Below, piece by piece: positions 26,981-33,507 of a DNA stretch of 37,617 nucleotides (within the stretch, counting starts at the first letter, position 1; each line of letters begins with the position of its first letter). The stretch is from a virus. Location of the stretch: the IMG/VR virus record IMGVR_UViG_3300027232_000011, positions 1 through 37,617 of that record. The stretch is one strand, 5' to 3'. Made by a program: the position numbers and the translations under genes. The notes beneath the pieces are model-generated. The model saw only the letters and a program-made list of their open reading frames with translations. It was not told the origin of the DNA and made no database searches.

Positions 26981-29023
26981 TTAAAAACCTAGTTTTTTGC
27001 CCAAAAGGTTGCTAGAGCTCTTTCCCCTTAAGAATGGTAATACGTTCAAAACATCAATATCTTCTTTCTTTCCGACCTTTGGATTATACTTATGGTTATT
27101 AATTAACATAAGTGCATAACCTGCTGCCATTGCGCTATCCGACTTGGTCGTATCGCCTGGGTCAAATTGTAACCATTCCTCTATAAGCCCCTCAAACCAA
27201 ACATTGTTTATGTGGTCATTTATGTACTGGTCCGTTAGCTCGGCCATATACGTAGTCGTCTTTAATGTAGCTGACAAACCCCTTGTGGTCTTATCTGGAG
27301 GCATAAAGCAAAAGTCTGCACAGCCTTTCTCCTCAAGGTAATAAATAATACCTGGTTTATTGTTCTCTATAAGCGCATTACAGCCATAAAAGCACAAAGC
27401 CATACGTACGTCCTCATAAAAGGTTTCAGGCGAATCTGGGCGATTACAATAGTAAAGAACAGGACTCATATCGTACTCAGTAGGAGATAATGGGTTTGCT
27501 TTTTTAAATATAACCATAGCTCCGTTAGAAGCTCTTGATTCGTGAGACTTGCTTACCGTTTGGTGAGAGAATGGATCGACACCTGCTGAATACATAGAAC
27601 TATTCATAGGCTTGATAACACTTCCTTTCTTTTCAAAAGCATTTGGCTTAGCTGGCATCTCGGCAATTAAAAATCTACCGTTTACACTTTCTCTAAACTC
27701 AACCTCAGAATCTCTAACTCCATCTTTCCATTGGAAGTTTCCTTTCTTTAATCTAGACTTGCTCCACTTTAATATATCTAGCCTATCGTTTAATAATATT
27801 GGATTATATACACAAACAGAACTATCTGATTGAAACGCTTCTTTCTCATCTAGCGGTTCCTTTCTTTTTGCAGAAGATAAAGCTCTAGGATCTTCTTTCA
27901 AAGACTCCCTTTCTTCTAATATCTCAGCTCTAGCTAATTCTTTATTTGCTATACCATATCTTGGATGAAGATGTCTTGTTTCATCTGCTGCCACAAAGAA
28001 TCTAGCAAGACCGCTGGCTGTTCTCTTTCCTTTCTTTTCATATTGGTTTGAGTTCTTCCATAAGTCCAACATCTGACTACCACCTGCTTCCATTTCCTCT
28101 ACCGTTGTTGTATGGAAAGACTTTCCTATTATCTTACCTTGATCGTCAAGTAAACAATACTTAACGACATTCCATCTATCCCTAATGTCTAATAGTGTTA
28201 CCTTACCAATCTCATCGTGTAGATAGTATCCTAGTTTTTGACCATCATAAGCCGTAACACCAGAAGATCTGAAATCAATACCTGACATCAACTCTTCTTC
28301 GTCTAGTTCTAATTTACCTGTAGAGAACTTAAGACCAGTTGCTGGAACCTTTCCTGTTAAAGGAACATCCGACAATGGCCTAAAGAAAGAAGGTAGCTTT
28401 CTATATGCGTTTATAATTGTTTTTCTAAATAATATCTTTGCATCCTCATCTGTTTTAGATTGGATACCTGCCCAAAAGTTTTCACTTCTAGACGCTGCCT
28501 CTAATGCAATACAACCTGCTGTAAAAGACTTACCAGATCTACGTTTAGTTACATATACAATACCAAAACTTTCTGGATCTTCTACATTGTAGTCCCAAAA
28601 GTAAAACAGCTCTCTATCTTTATCTCTATATCTTGGAAGGCCAACGTCCATATGATAGCAAGACAAGTAGTACCAATGAACACCTGTAATGTACGTAGGT
28701 TCTCCGTTGTTGCTAAACCAATGTCCGCTCAACCTTCTAATCCAGCAATATCTTTTAAAATCCTCCAACTCTGGATGGATATATTCTGGATCTTTTTTTT
28801 GTTTTGCCTTCTCTTCTAGTTCCCACTTTTGATATTCTTGAAACCTAGGATCTGGTTCCCAATAGCACAACTCCATCTTGGTAGATCTACGTTCAATACC
28901 AAAGTATTCCCACTTAGAAGTAAATGGATTATACAGCCACCCCTTTGCAGGTATATGGCAATTTAATCCTGCAATCTCTACTTCTGTAGATGACCAGTTC
29001 TGTTGTTTTATTGGTTTAAACAT
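26981..29023 (-). CDS. terL: Terminase large subunit
   Basis: 680 residues. The ATPase half has a Walker A-like TKRRSGKSF (residues 159-167) and a Walker B-like GYYLHDE (265-271). The nuclease half has GVDPF with Asp483, LIEN with Glu553 and TKSDS with Asp629 as the likely RuvC-type metal ligands. A long N-terminal extension (about 90 residues, Trp/Tyr-rich) precedes the ATPase, as in crAss-like terminases. It drives DNA packaging through the portal. Its ATG overlaps the end of the preceding small terminase candidate by 8 bases. Confidence 0.93.
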   Translation of the reverse strand: MFKPIKQQNWSSTEVEIAGLNCHIPAKGWLYNPFTSKWEYFGIERRSTKMELCYWEPDPRFQEYQKWELEEKAKQKKDPEYIHPELEDFKRYCWIRRLSGHWFSNNGEPTYITGVHWYYLSCYHMDVGLPRYRDKDRELFYFWDYNVEDPESFGIVYVTKRRSGKSFTAGCIALEAASRSENFWAGIQSKTDEDAKILFRKTIINAYRKLPSFFRPLSDVPLTGKVPATGLKFSTGKLELDEEELMSGIDFRSSGVTAYDGQKLGYYLHDEIGKVTLLDIRDRWNVVKYCLLDDQGKIIGKSFHTTTVEEMEAGGSQMLDLWKNSNQYEKKGKRTASGLARFFVAADETRHLHPRYGIANKELARAEILEERESLKEDPRALSSAKRKEPLDEKEAFQSDSSVCVYNPILLNDRLDILKWSKSRLKKGNFQWKDGVRDSEVEFRESVNGRFLIAEMPAKPNAFEKKGSVIKPMNSSMYSAGVDPFSHQTVSKSHESRASNGAMVIFKKANPLSPTEYDMSPVLYYCNRPDSPETFYEDVRMALCFYGCNALIENNKPGIIYYLEEKGCADFCFMPPDKTTRGLSATLKTTTYMAELTDQYINDHINNVWFEGLIEEWLQFDPGDTTKSDSAMAAGYALMLINNHKYNPKVGKKEDIDVLNVLPFLRGKSSSNLLGKKLGF

Positions 29024-29591
29024 TTTTCTTTGTTAGTTTAGACATAGCCTCTGGAGTAAACATAGTTTTTCTATTATGTTCTTCAATTAGGTCTTGGTCA
29101 TTAGAGAATAACTTACCGTATAGTTCATCTATAGAGTTACTCATATCTGCCATCTGATTAAGCATCTTATTCTTAATCTCTACGGCTTTTAATATATCGA
29201 TTTCTTTTCCGTTTTCAGAATCCTCAATACGCTTTGCTACACGCTCTGCATATTCGGTAAACGTAGACTCTAAGCTACATATTAAAGTCCAAGTTCTAGA
29301 CTTTACCACCTTAGTTAAAAAAGAAACGGCAAGCTCGTAACTAGGATCTTGTGTGATCTCAGTTTCAAGTCTTGCCCATTCTTTTCTTTTGTTTATGTCT
29401 GAGAAGTCCCTTACGGCAGGGGAGTTGAAGTCATAAACCCAAGAGAGAAATGCTATCTGCTGTGTTATGTGTTTCGTGTTTGTGTTTCCAATAACTTCTT
29501 TAAGTCTTGGGTATTCAGATAGCACATCTCCGCAATATGGATTGATAATCATTTTAGCTACCTGTGTTTGTGCGTATTTACTCGTAGCCAT
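29016..29591 (-). CDS. Terminase small subunit candidate
   Basis: 191 residues, mostly helical. It has a possible N-terminal DNA-binding helical region (ITQQIAFLSWVYDFNSPAVRD) and a long central coiled coil (ESTFTEYAERVAKRIEDSEN, DILKAVEIKNKMLNQMADMSN). It overlaps TerL by 8 bases and the GroES-like gene by 14, so the three are a tight unit. Small terminase proteins diverge quickly. The call rests on position immediately before TerL, size and helical content, not on a recognised motif. Confidence 0.55.
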   Translation of the reverse strand: MATSKYAQTQVAKMIINPYCGDVLSEYPRLKEVIGNTNTKHITQQIAFLSWVYDFNSPAVRDFSDINKRKEWARLETEITQDPSYELAVSFLTKVVKSRTWTLICSLESTFTEYAERVAKRIEDSENGKEIDILKAVEIKNKMLNQMADMSNSIDELYGKLFSNDQDLIEEHNRKTMFTPEAMSKLTKKNV

Positions 29592-30171
29592 AAATCCTAT
29601 CTTTCTTTAATATTACAAATTCTGTGCCATCTTTAAATCTATACACAGATCGGTACATTTCTTGAAATAAAACTGTACTGTTGACAGGAACATCTAAGTC
29701 TCCTGACAAAAATGTACACTTGCCTTGCTTATATTTTGTAGTAATTGTATCTGGTATTATTATAAGACTTGATGTTATTTCATTCTCTGGAATAGCCTTA
29801 AGTAAAACCCAATCGCCCACTGCTTTCCACTCTCCGTCAACTTTGTGAGCCATAATAAAACCTTCATCACAAAGCCACACAAGCTTGTCATCAATATTGA
29901 ACACTCTATTAAACTTACGATCGCCATTGTCATCGACAAAGTAATCAGCAGCCATATGATAAGATATAGCAATTTCATCATCTTCTTTTACATTTAATTT
30001 ACATCGACCACCTAAAGAATAAACTTTTCCATTTACTTGAGCGTGTTGTTCAGGTTCAAATGAAGGATCGATAAATAAAGTTACTCCGTTTTCGGTAGTA
30101 ACAGTAGACTGGAGAATCTCTGGAACCTCAACAAATAGTTGATTGCCAGGAGGCATAGATCTTTTACTCAT
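29578..30171 (-). CDS. Two-domain GroES-like co-chaperonin
   Basis: 197 residues. The second half (119-197) follows GroES closely: DWVLLKAIPENEITSSLIII, then GKCTFLSGD, VPVNSTVLF and a C-terminal DGTEFVILKKDRIYGYE, equivalent to the VIVK, GEV..VG, VGD.VIF and EVLIMSESDILAIV strands. Residues 10-113 repeat the plan: NQLFVEVPE, GVTLFID, GKVYSLGG, VKEDDEIAISY and FIMAHK. Each half has a possible mobile loop with a hydrophobic tripeptide (TLF and LII). It heads the terminase operon, like phage co-chaperonins that help capsid folding (compare T4 gp31). Function is inferred from fold pattern. Confidence 0.7.
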   Translation of the reverse strand: MSKRSMPPGNQLFVEVPEILQSTVTTENGVTLFIDPSFEPEQHAQVNGKVYSLGGRCKLNVKEDDEIAISYHMAADYFVDDNGDRKFNRVFNIDDKLVWLCDEGFIMAHKVDGEWKAVGDWVLLKAIPENEITSSLIIIPDTITTKYKQGKCTFLSGDLDVPVNSTVLFQEMYRSVYRFKDGTEFVILKKDRIYGYE

Positions 30172-30194
30172 TGTGTGTTTGTGTTTTATATTCG

Positions 30195-30202
30195 CAAAGA
30201 TA
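30195..30202 (-). promoter_or_regulatory. Host-type -7 element (TATCTTTG) before GroES-terminase unit
   Basis: Minus-strand TATCTTTG matches the Bacteroidota TAnnTTTG -7 box, 23 bases before the ATG. A clear TTG at the -33 position is not seen, so this is a weak candidate. The leader then reads AAAACACAAACACACAATG. Confidence 0.4.
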
Positions 30203-30227
30203 CGTAAATATCCGTAACTTATACTAA

Positions 30228-30353
30228 TTATTTTCTTCCTTGGCCTCTATATGCTTTAGGCTTTGGAGTGTGTTTATTGTAAGACTTCTGTGACTTTCCT
30301 TTTTTTCTAGCACCAAAAGTTACTTTGTTTGAATTGGATACTTGCTTTGCCAT
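30228..30353 (-). CDS. Very small basic phage protein (41 residues)
   Basis: A 41-residue frame, MAKQVSNSNKVTFGARKKGK onward, ending KAYRGQGRK. About one third is Lys or Arg. The KVxFGxRKxGK...YRGQGR pattern is one I have seen in small proteins of many phages, of unknown role. It starts 4 bases after the stop of the HNH gene. It may bind nucleic acid or be packaged; that is inference from charge. Confidence 0.65.
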   Translation of the reverse strand: MAKQVSNSNKVTFGARKKGKSQKSYNKHTPKPKAYRGQGRK

Positions 30354-30357
30354 TATA

Positions 30358-30894
30358 TTACCATTTTACTTTATTAGCCACAGACGTACACATTTCTATG
30401 AAGTCTTCTTGGCTATATTGTTGTTTACACATATTTACCATTTTATGAACCCACTGCACATTTCCTTTAACATATCCTACGCTCGAGTCTATTCTATCTA
30501 ATGAAGCGGTATTGTTTCCAACACTCAAAGCATCTATGTCCCACCCAGTTAAAGAGCATTTAAAATCTTGCTCTATAAGCAAATCAGCTAAATATTCATA
30601 TTCTAAATTCCACTCTATATTTCTTAATTCTGCATTAACTTCATATTTTCTACAAAAAGAATATCTCAATACGTCTTTTATCCAACCTTTATGGTTATTG
30701 TTTTCTGGCTTTGAATTTGCACACTTCTTGCATTCTTTTTTATTTTCAAAAGAAAGTATTGCATAACTCTTTCTTAAATAAGATTGTTCTACGCCACAAT
30801 TTGGACAGTTTTTATACCACCTTCCATCTATCCCTTTAAACACTTCTACTGGTAATTCTAAAGTTGCACCCATATTAATATTAATATAACCCAT
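30358..30894 (-). CDS. HNH homing-type endonuclease
   Basis: 178 residues. Four Cys (30, 33, 55, 58) in two C-x-x-C pairs form an N-terminal zinc site. The HNH core shows CSLTG (113-117), ASLDRID (130-136) and GNVQWVHKMVN (144-154), followed by SQEDFIEMC, a common free-standing phage HNH type. The first ATG overlaps the preceding basic-protein gene by 37 bases; a second in-frame ATG is at 30873. Its last codons, ANKVKW-stop, repeat the natural end expected of the upstream gene, which suggests insertion at that gene's 3' end. It is probably a selfish element. Confidence 0.88.
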   Translation of the reverse strand: MGYININMGATLELPVEVFKGIDGRWYKNCPNCGVEQSYLRKSYAILSFENKKECKKCANSKPENNNHKGWIKDVLRYSFCRKYEVNAELRNIEWNLEYEYLADLLIEQDFKCSLTGWDIDALSVGNNTASLDRIDSSVGYVKGNVQWVHKMVNMCKQQYSQEDFIEMCTSVANKVKW

Positions 30895-31157
30895 TTGATT
30901 TTATTAGACCAAAACGCAGCACTCATTTTTCCTTTAGCAATATTTTTTGCGTGACGAGCTTTAAAAGAAGCTTTTCTTGCTTTCTCAGAAGCCGTCTTTG
31001 GATTTTTACCAGCACCGCTAACGCCTTGTTGTCCAAAGCGAATAAGCTTTACTTTACTTCCGTCTTTAGCAAGTACAGCGTGGCTTTTCTTTGGATGACT
31101 TGGAGTTTTCTTAGGCTTGTTGTAACCTGCAAACTTTTCTTTACCTTTCTGAATCAT
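30858..31157 (-). CDS. Small basic phage protein, DUF6321-like, with replaced C-terminus
   Basis: 99 residues. GYNKPKKTPSHPKKSH, VKLIRFGQQGVSGAGKNPK and FKARHAKNIAKGKMSAAFWS are the signature of a widespread small phage protein that I recall as DUF6321. Members I remember end shortly after a Trp near A-N-K-V-K-W. Here SNKIKW is followed by VILILIWVQL before a TAG stop. The extra 10 residues are read from the start of the overlapping HNH gene. The function is unknown; the high Lys content and virion-block position suggest a DNA-associated or internal protein. Confidence 0.75.
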   Translation of the reverse strand: MIQKGKEKFAGYNKPKKTPSHPKKSHAVLAKDGSKVKLIRFGQQGVSGAGKNPKTASEKARKASFKARHAKNIAKGKMSAAFWSNKIKWVILILIWVQL

Positions 31158-31350
31158 TTAGATGAATTGTATTGTTTGTACTAAGTTTAATATCATTTGA
31201 ATCGTAATGACGAACTCTTCCATCGTTCTTATCTGCCACAACCCATATAGTGTTTTGATGTATCCCATAGTCTATCATTAATATTGCGATTCCTTCTCCG
31301 TGGGGAGTGTCAACCCAATATGTAGATTGAAACTCGTGGATAGTAGCCAT
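31141..31350 (-). CDS. Small conserved phage protein of unknown function
   Basis: 69 residues. STYWVDTPHGEGIAILMIDY followed by IHQNTIWVVADKNDGRVRHYDSNDIKL is a pattern shared by small proteins of many aquatic phages (TPHG-x-G, DYG-x-H-x-N, HYDSN-x-I). It looks like a small beta-barrel, SH3-like fold, but that is only an impression. It starts in a TAATG overlap with the preceding 48-residue gene and overlaps the next gene by 17 bases. Confidence 0.7.
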   Translation of the reverse strand: MATIHEFQSTYWVDTPHGEGIAILMIDYGIHQNTIWVVADKNDGRVRHYDSNDIKLSTNNTIHLNDSER

Positions 31351-31496
31351 TACTTTTTCTTTTTAGCCTTAGCATTTATTTTTTTAGCAGCAGCAACAGC
31401 TTTAACAAAAGCTTTGCTTCCTTTCTTTGCAGGCTTTTCGCCTCTTGCTCTTTTGGCCCTAATGTTTTCCCAAAGACCTGGTAATTTTGCTTTCAT
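31350..31496 (-). CDS. Very small basic protein (48 residues)
   Basis: A 48-residue frame, MKAKLPGLWENIRAKRARGE onward, ending in a Lys run. About 40 percent of residues are Lys or Arg. The LW-x-NI-x-x-KRARGE-x-PAKKG start recurs in small phage proteins. Its stop shares base 31350 with the next ATG (TAATG), and it begins 1 base after the stop of the 50-residue gene, so it is inside a tightly packed unit. The function is unknown. Confidence 0.65.
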   Translation of the reverse strand: MKAKLPGLWENIRAKRARGEKPAKKGSKAFVKAVAAAKKINAKAKKKK

Positions 31497-31497
31497 A

Positions 31498-31650
31498 TTA
31501 CATTCGTTTTTTAGCCATCTTAGATTGAACCTTAGTCTTTACCTTGTTAGGTAACTTCTTTCCTTTTGGAGTTTCTTTCTCCCAACGCTTTGCCATCTCT
31601 GGGTTATTAGCGTACATAAATCCTCTTTGTGCTTTACTTTTAAATGGCAT
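31498..31650 (-). CDS. Very small basic protein (50 residues)
   Basis: A 50-residue frame beginning MPFKSKAQRGFMYANNPEMA, then KRWEKETPKGKKLP and a basic end. The MPFKSKAQ-x-x-FM-x-x-NP-x-x-AKRW-x-KETP pattern is a common small phage and prophage protein of unknown function. It is 2 bases after the stop of the 140-residue gene. Confidence 0.7.
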   Translation of the reverse strand: MPFKSKAQRGFMYANNPEMAKRWEKETPKGKKLPNKVKTKVQSKMAKKRM

Positions 31651-31652
31651 AG

Positions 31653-32075
31653 TTATTTTTTCTTTTTAATTACTTCAATTGTTTTAGGACTCAGAAATGG
31701 TTTTGAGGTCATTTGGCCTGCGCTTTTATATCCATTAGCTGCAAACCACTCTGCTTCTTCTGGTGTTTCAAATTGTATATATTCTCCAGTCTTGTCAGCA
31801 TAATCATACGCCCTTTCTCCTAAATCTTGAAGCTTACCATCTACCATTACAATTTGAGGAAACACTCTCATTGACTTTGGGTCGTGTGACATCCAATGAG
31901 TTGTTACTTCTTCTTTAGGCGCAGCAATCATTCCTTCAGCACCCATTAATCTATTTGTCTGCAACTTAGGATACATATCAGGCATAAGGTAACGCTTAAC
32001 AAAGTTTAAGTTTTTGTTAGCCATCATTACGCTGTCTGCATAAGCTTTAGGATCTTTAGGTTTAAAACCTGGCAT
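31653..32075 (-). CDS. Conserved phage protein of unknown function
   Basis: 140 residues, soluble. The central VTTHWMSHDPKSMRVFPQIV, then MVDGKLQDLG and TGEYIQFETPEEAEWFAANG, is a module seen in phage virion-associated and polyvalent proteins (VFP-x-IV-x-x-DGKL, F-x-TPEEAEWFA). The N-terminus is helical (KAYADSVMMANKNLNFVKRY). It lies 3 bases after the periplasmic-protein gene and leads into the small basic gene cluster. A structural role is possible. Confidence 0.7.
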   Translation of the reverse strand: MPGFKPKDPKAYADSVMMANKNLNFVKRYLMPDMYPKLQTNRLMGAEGMIAAPKEEVTTHWMSHDPKSMRVFPQIVMVDGKLQDLGERAYDYADKTGEYIQFETPEEAEWFAANGYKSAGQMTSKPFLSPKTIEVIKKKK

Positions 32076-32078
32076 AGT

Positions 32079-32477
32079 TTAATATTTATCTAGTACGTAT
32101 TTTCTTCTTATATACTTCGCCCTTCTCATTAAGGCGCTATCTAAAGATCCGCTCATATCTTCAAAAGCTTTCTTTAACCCTTCGTTATATCCAAACAATT
32201 GATTGTTAGCGGTAATAGCAATCTCTAGTCTTTCCTTTAAACTATCAATTACAGCTTTATTCCCAACTTTGCCAAGTAAGAAGAGACTATCGATTTTAGC
32301 TTTTTGAGTATTAATTGTTTCATTGTAGTTGTTGAATTTAGTGTTAATATCATCTGCTTGGCTTTTTAATAAAAGCACGACAGTATCTCCATTAATTATC
32401 TTTGTCTTTGGATACGATTGGCTTAAGCTCAAATGGCTCACCAACAACATCATCATCAGTACCGTTAACCTTTTCAT
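32079..32477 (-). CDS. Exported coiled-coil protein, possible outer spanin partner
   Basis: 132 residues. A signal peptide is evident: MKR, hydrophobic VLMMMLLVSHLSLS, then QSYP. There is no lipobox Cys, so it is probably cleaved by ordinary signal peptidase. The rest is a long helical, coiled-coil region (AKIDSLFLLGKVGNKAVIDS, KERLEIAITANNQL) with a basic C-terminus. It overlaps the upstream membrane-protein gene by 86 bases in another frame, as Rz1 overlaps Rz, but lacks the lipoprotein feature. A role in the cell envelope is supported; spanin function is uncertain. Confidence 0.6.
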   Translation of the reverse strand: MKRLTVLMMMLLVSHLSLSQSYPKTKIINGDTVVLLLKSQADDINTKFNNYNETINTQKAKIDSLFLLGKVGNKAVIDSLKERLEIAITANNQLFGYNEGLKKAFEDMSGSLDSALMRRAKYIRRKYVLDKY

Positions 32478-32748
32478 TTAGTTTTTTATTTTCTTGTTTC
32501 AATTCAGTTACTACTTCTTTAAAGCTATCACAAGCTTTTTCTGCTTGCTTTAACTCACCAACCCTCTTTTGGATGAATGCACTATTTTTCTTTACGGTTA
32601 CGCTAACCATAGAGTCTATGTTCATAGAATGCCATCCTTTAACAGGGTGGGGCTTAATAGCTTTCTGTGCTGTTATAGAGGTTAACATTATTAATATCAA
32701 CCCAAGTATCGTAAGTATAATTACTATTCCTGCTTTATTTGGTTGCAT
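32392..32748 (-). CDS. Inner-membrane coiled-coil protein, possible inner spanin
   Basis: 118 residues. One N-terminal membrane helix (residues 7-27, IVIILTILGLILIMLTSITA) anchors a periplasmic domain. That domain has a coiled coil (FIQKRVGELKQAEKACDSFK, VVTELKQENKKLNEKV) and an acidic tail. This is the Rz (i-spanin) topology. The next gene starts inside it in another frame and is exported. It overlaps the preceding membrane gene by 14 bases. With the two-helix protein upstream it looks like part of a second lysis-type cassette. Confidence 0.65.
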   Translation of the reverse strand: MQPNKAGIVIILTILGLILIMLTSITAQKAIKPHPVKGWHSMNIDSMVSVTVKKNSAFIQKRVGELKQAEKACDSFKEVVTELKQENKKLNEKVNGTDDDVVGEPFELKPIVSKDKDN

Positions 32749-33037
32749 TGATAATGGCTTGTTGTGCTATAATATTATAAATGATTGAGTCTTTCTTGTC
32801 AACTGTCTTTTGTAGATTACGGTTATCTTCTATACAATTGTCAATACCTTTGCTTGATCCAGCTTTCATATCCTTGTATACATAGATAATACCAAATACA
32901 CAAAGGAAAGCTACCGCAGCTATTGGGTACTTTCTAAACTGGTTAAAACTAACAGGTAACTTAACTGCACCTGACGCTGCATCTGTTACTTTCTTTGTTG
33001 TAGTTCTCTTAGTTGCTGGTTTCTTCGCTTGAGTCAT
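32735..33037 (-). CDS. Single-pass membrane protein with basic N-terminus
   Basis: 100 residues from the ATG at 33037, chosen because the earlier ATG at 33082 would overlap the preceding gene by 74 bases; 115 residues if that is used. The N-terminus is Lys/Thr-rich (MTQAKKPATKRTTTKKVTDA), then one membrane helix (YPIAAVAFLCVFGIIYVY), then a short coiled periplasmic end (CIEDNRNLQKTVDKKDSIIY). The topology matches its downstream neighbour. I recognise no family; a lysis or envelope role is inference from its partners. Confidence 0.6.
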   Translation of the reverse strand: MTQAKKPATKRTTTKKVTDAASGAVKLPVSFNQFRKYPIAAVAFLCVFGIIYVYKDMKAGSSKGIDNCIEDNRNLQKTVDKKDSIIYNIIAQQAIINATK

Positions 33038-33290
33038 CAGTTCCGTTTTTCTTTCCAAAATATCCATCAATAGCTTTTTCAACTACTTTCAACCCTAATA
33101 GGGCAGCAATTAATAAAGTTACTGAATATACTAAAGCTTCAGAAGGAGCTACGTGTTGCTCACTAAAGCTATTATGATATAGGGTTACACCTAAAAGGAT
33201 ACCTAAGAATAAAGCGATTAAACGCTTCATTGAAGGAGCATCTGGTTTATCTAAAAAGAAACCTGCGATAAAGTTTATTAGTTTTTTCAT
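33009..33290 (-). CDS. Holin-like two-helix membrane protein
   Basis: 93 residues. After an amphipathic start (MKKLINFIAGFFLDKPDAPS) come two membrane helices (RLIALFLGILLGVTLYH and EALVYSVTLLIAALLGLKVV) and a hydrophilic, acidic C-terminus. This resembles holin-type proteins I recall from Bacteroides phages, which share the NSF...SEALV-x-x-V region between helices. It heads a run of three overlapping membrane or exported genes. It is distinct from the 59-residue holin candidate near the endolysin. Confidence 0.6.
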   Translation of the reverse strand: MKKLINFIAGFFLDKPDAPSMKRLIALFLGILLGVTLYHNSFSEQHVAPSEALVYSVTLLIAALLGLKVVEKAIDGYFGKKNGTDDSSEETSN

Positions 33291-33306
33291 ATGTCTAAGT
33301 TTTAAA

Positions 33307-33328
33307 AAGGGAGAACTTAATCTCCCTT
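33307..33328 (-). terminator. Intrinsic terminator after the 48-residue gene
   Basis: On the minus strand AAGGGAGA, a 6-base loop and TCTCCCTT make an 8-base-pair stem followed by TTTAAAACTT. It ends the unit of the 48-residue gene before the holin-like gene begins. Confidence 0.75.
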
Positions 33329-33332
33329 ATAA

Positions 33333-33479
33333 TTACTCAGCTTCTACTACTTCCGCTTCTTGAGATTTGATAACCTCGTTTAAGAAGCTTACAATTGGAG
33401 CACCATATTTCATTGGCATCTCTTGTAAGAAAGCATCTAAAGCTTTTAATTGTTCTTCATTTAATACTACTTGTTTCAT
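33333..33479 (-). CDS. Small acidic protein (48 residues)
   Basis: A 48-residue frame, MKQVVLNEEQLKALDAFLQE onward, with a KYGAPIVSFLNEVI segment and the acidic end QEAEVVEAE. It has no membrane helix and is probably two helices. Its leader contains AAAACACAATACACACAATG, the same type of AC-rich leader as the GroES-like gene. A terminator follows within 4 bases of the stop. The function is unknown. Confidence 0.65.
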   Translation of the reverse strand: MKQVVLNEEQLKALDAFLQEMPMKYGAPIVSFLNEVIKSQEAEVVEAE

Positions 33480-33507
33480 TGTGTGTATTGTGTTTTATTG
33501 TTAAAAA

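Noticed and set aside
30358-31157. Group I intron carrying the HNH gene
   Set aside because: The upstream gene is not split: no downstream exon is needed beyond the last codons, and I see no intron core elements. Insertion of a free-standing homing gene is simpler.
33038-33082. Earlier ATG (33082) for the single-pass membrane protein
   Set aside because: It would overlap the holin-like gene by 74 bases, and the Lys/Thr-rich start at 33037 is a more typical cytoplasmic N-terminus. It is not excluded.
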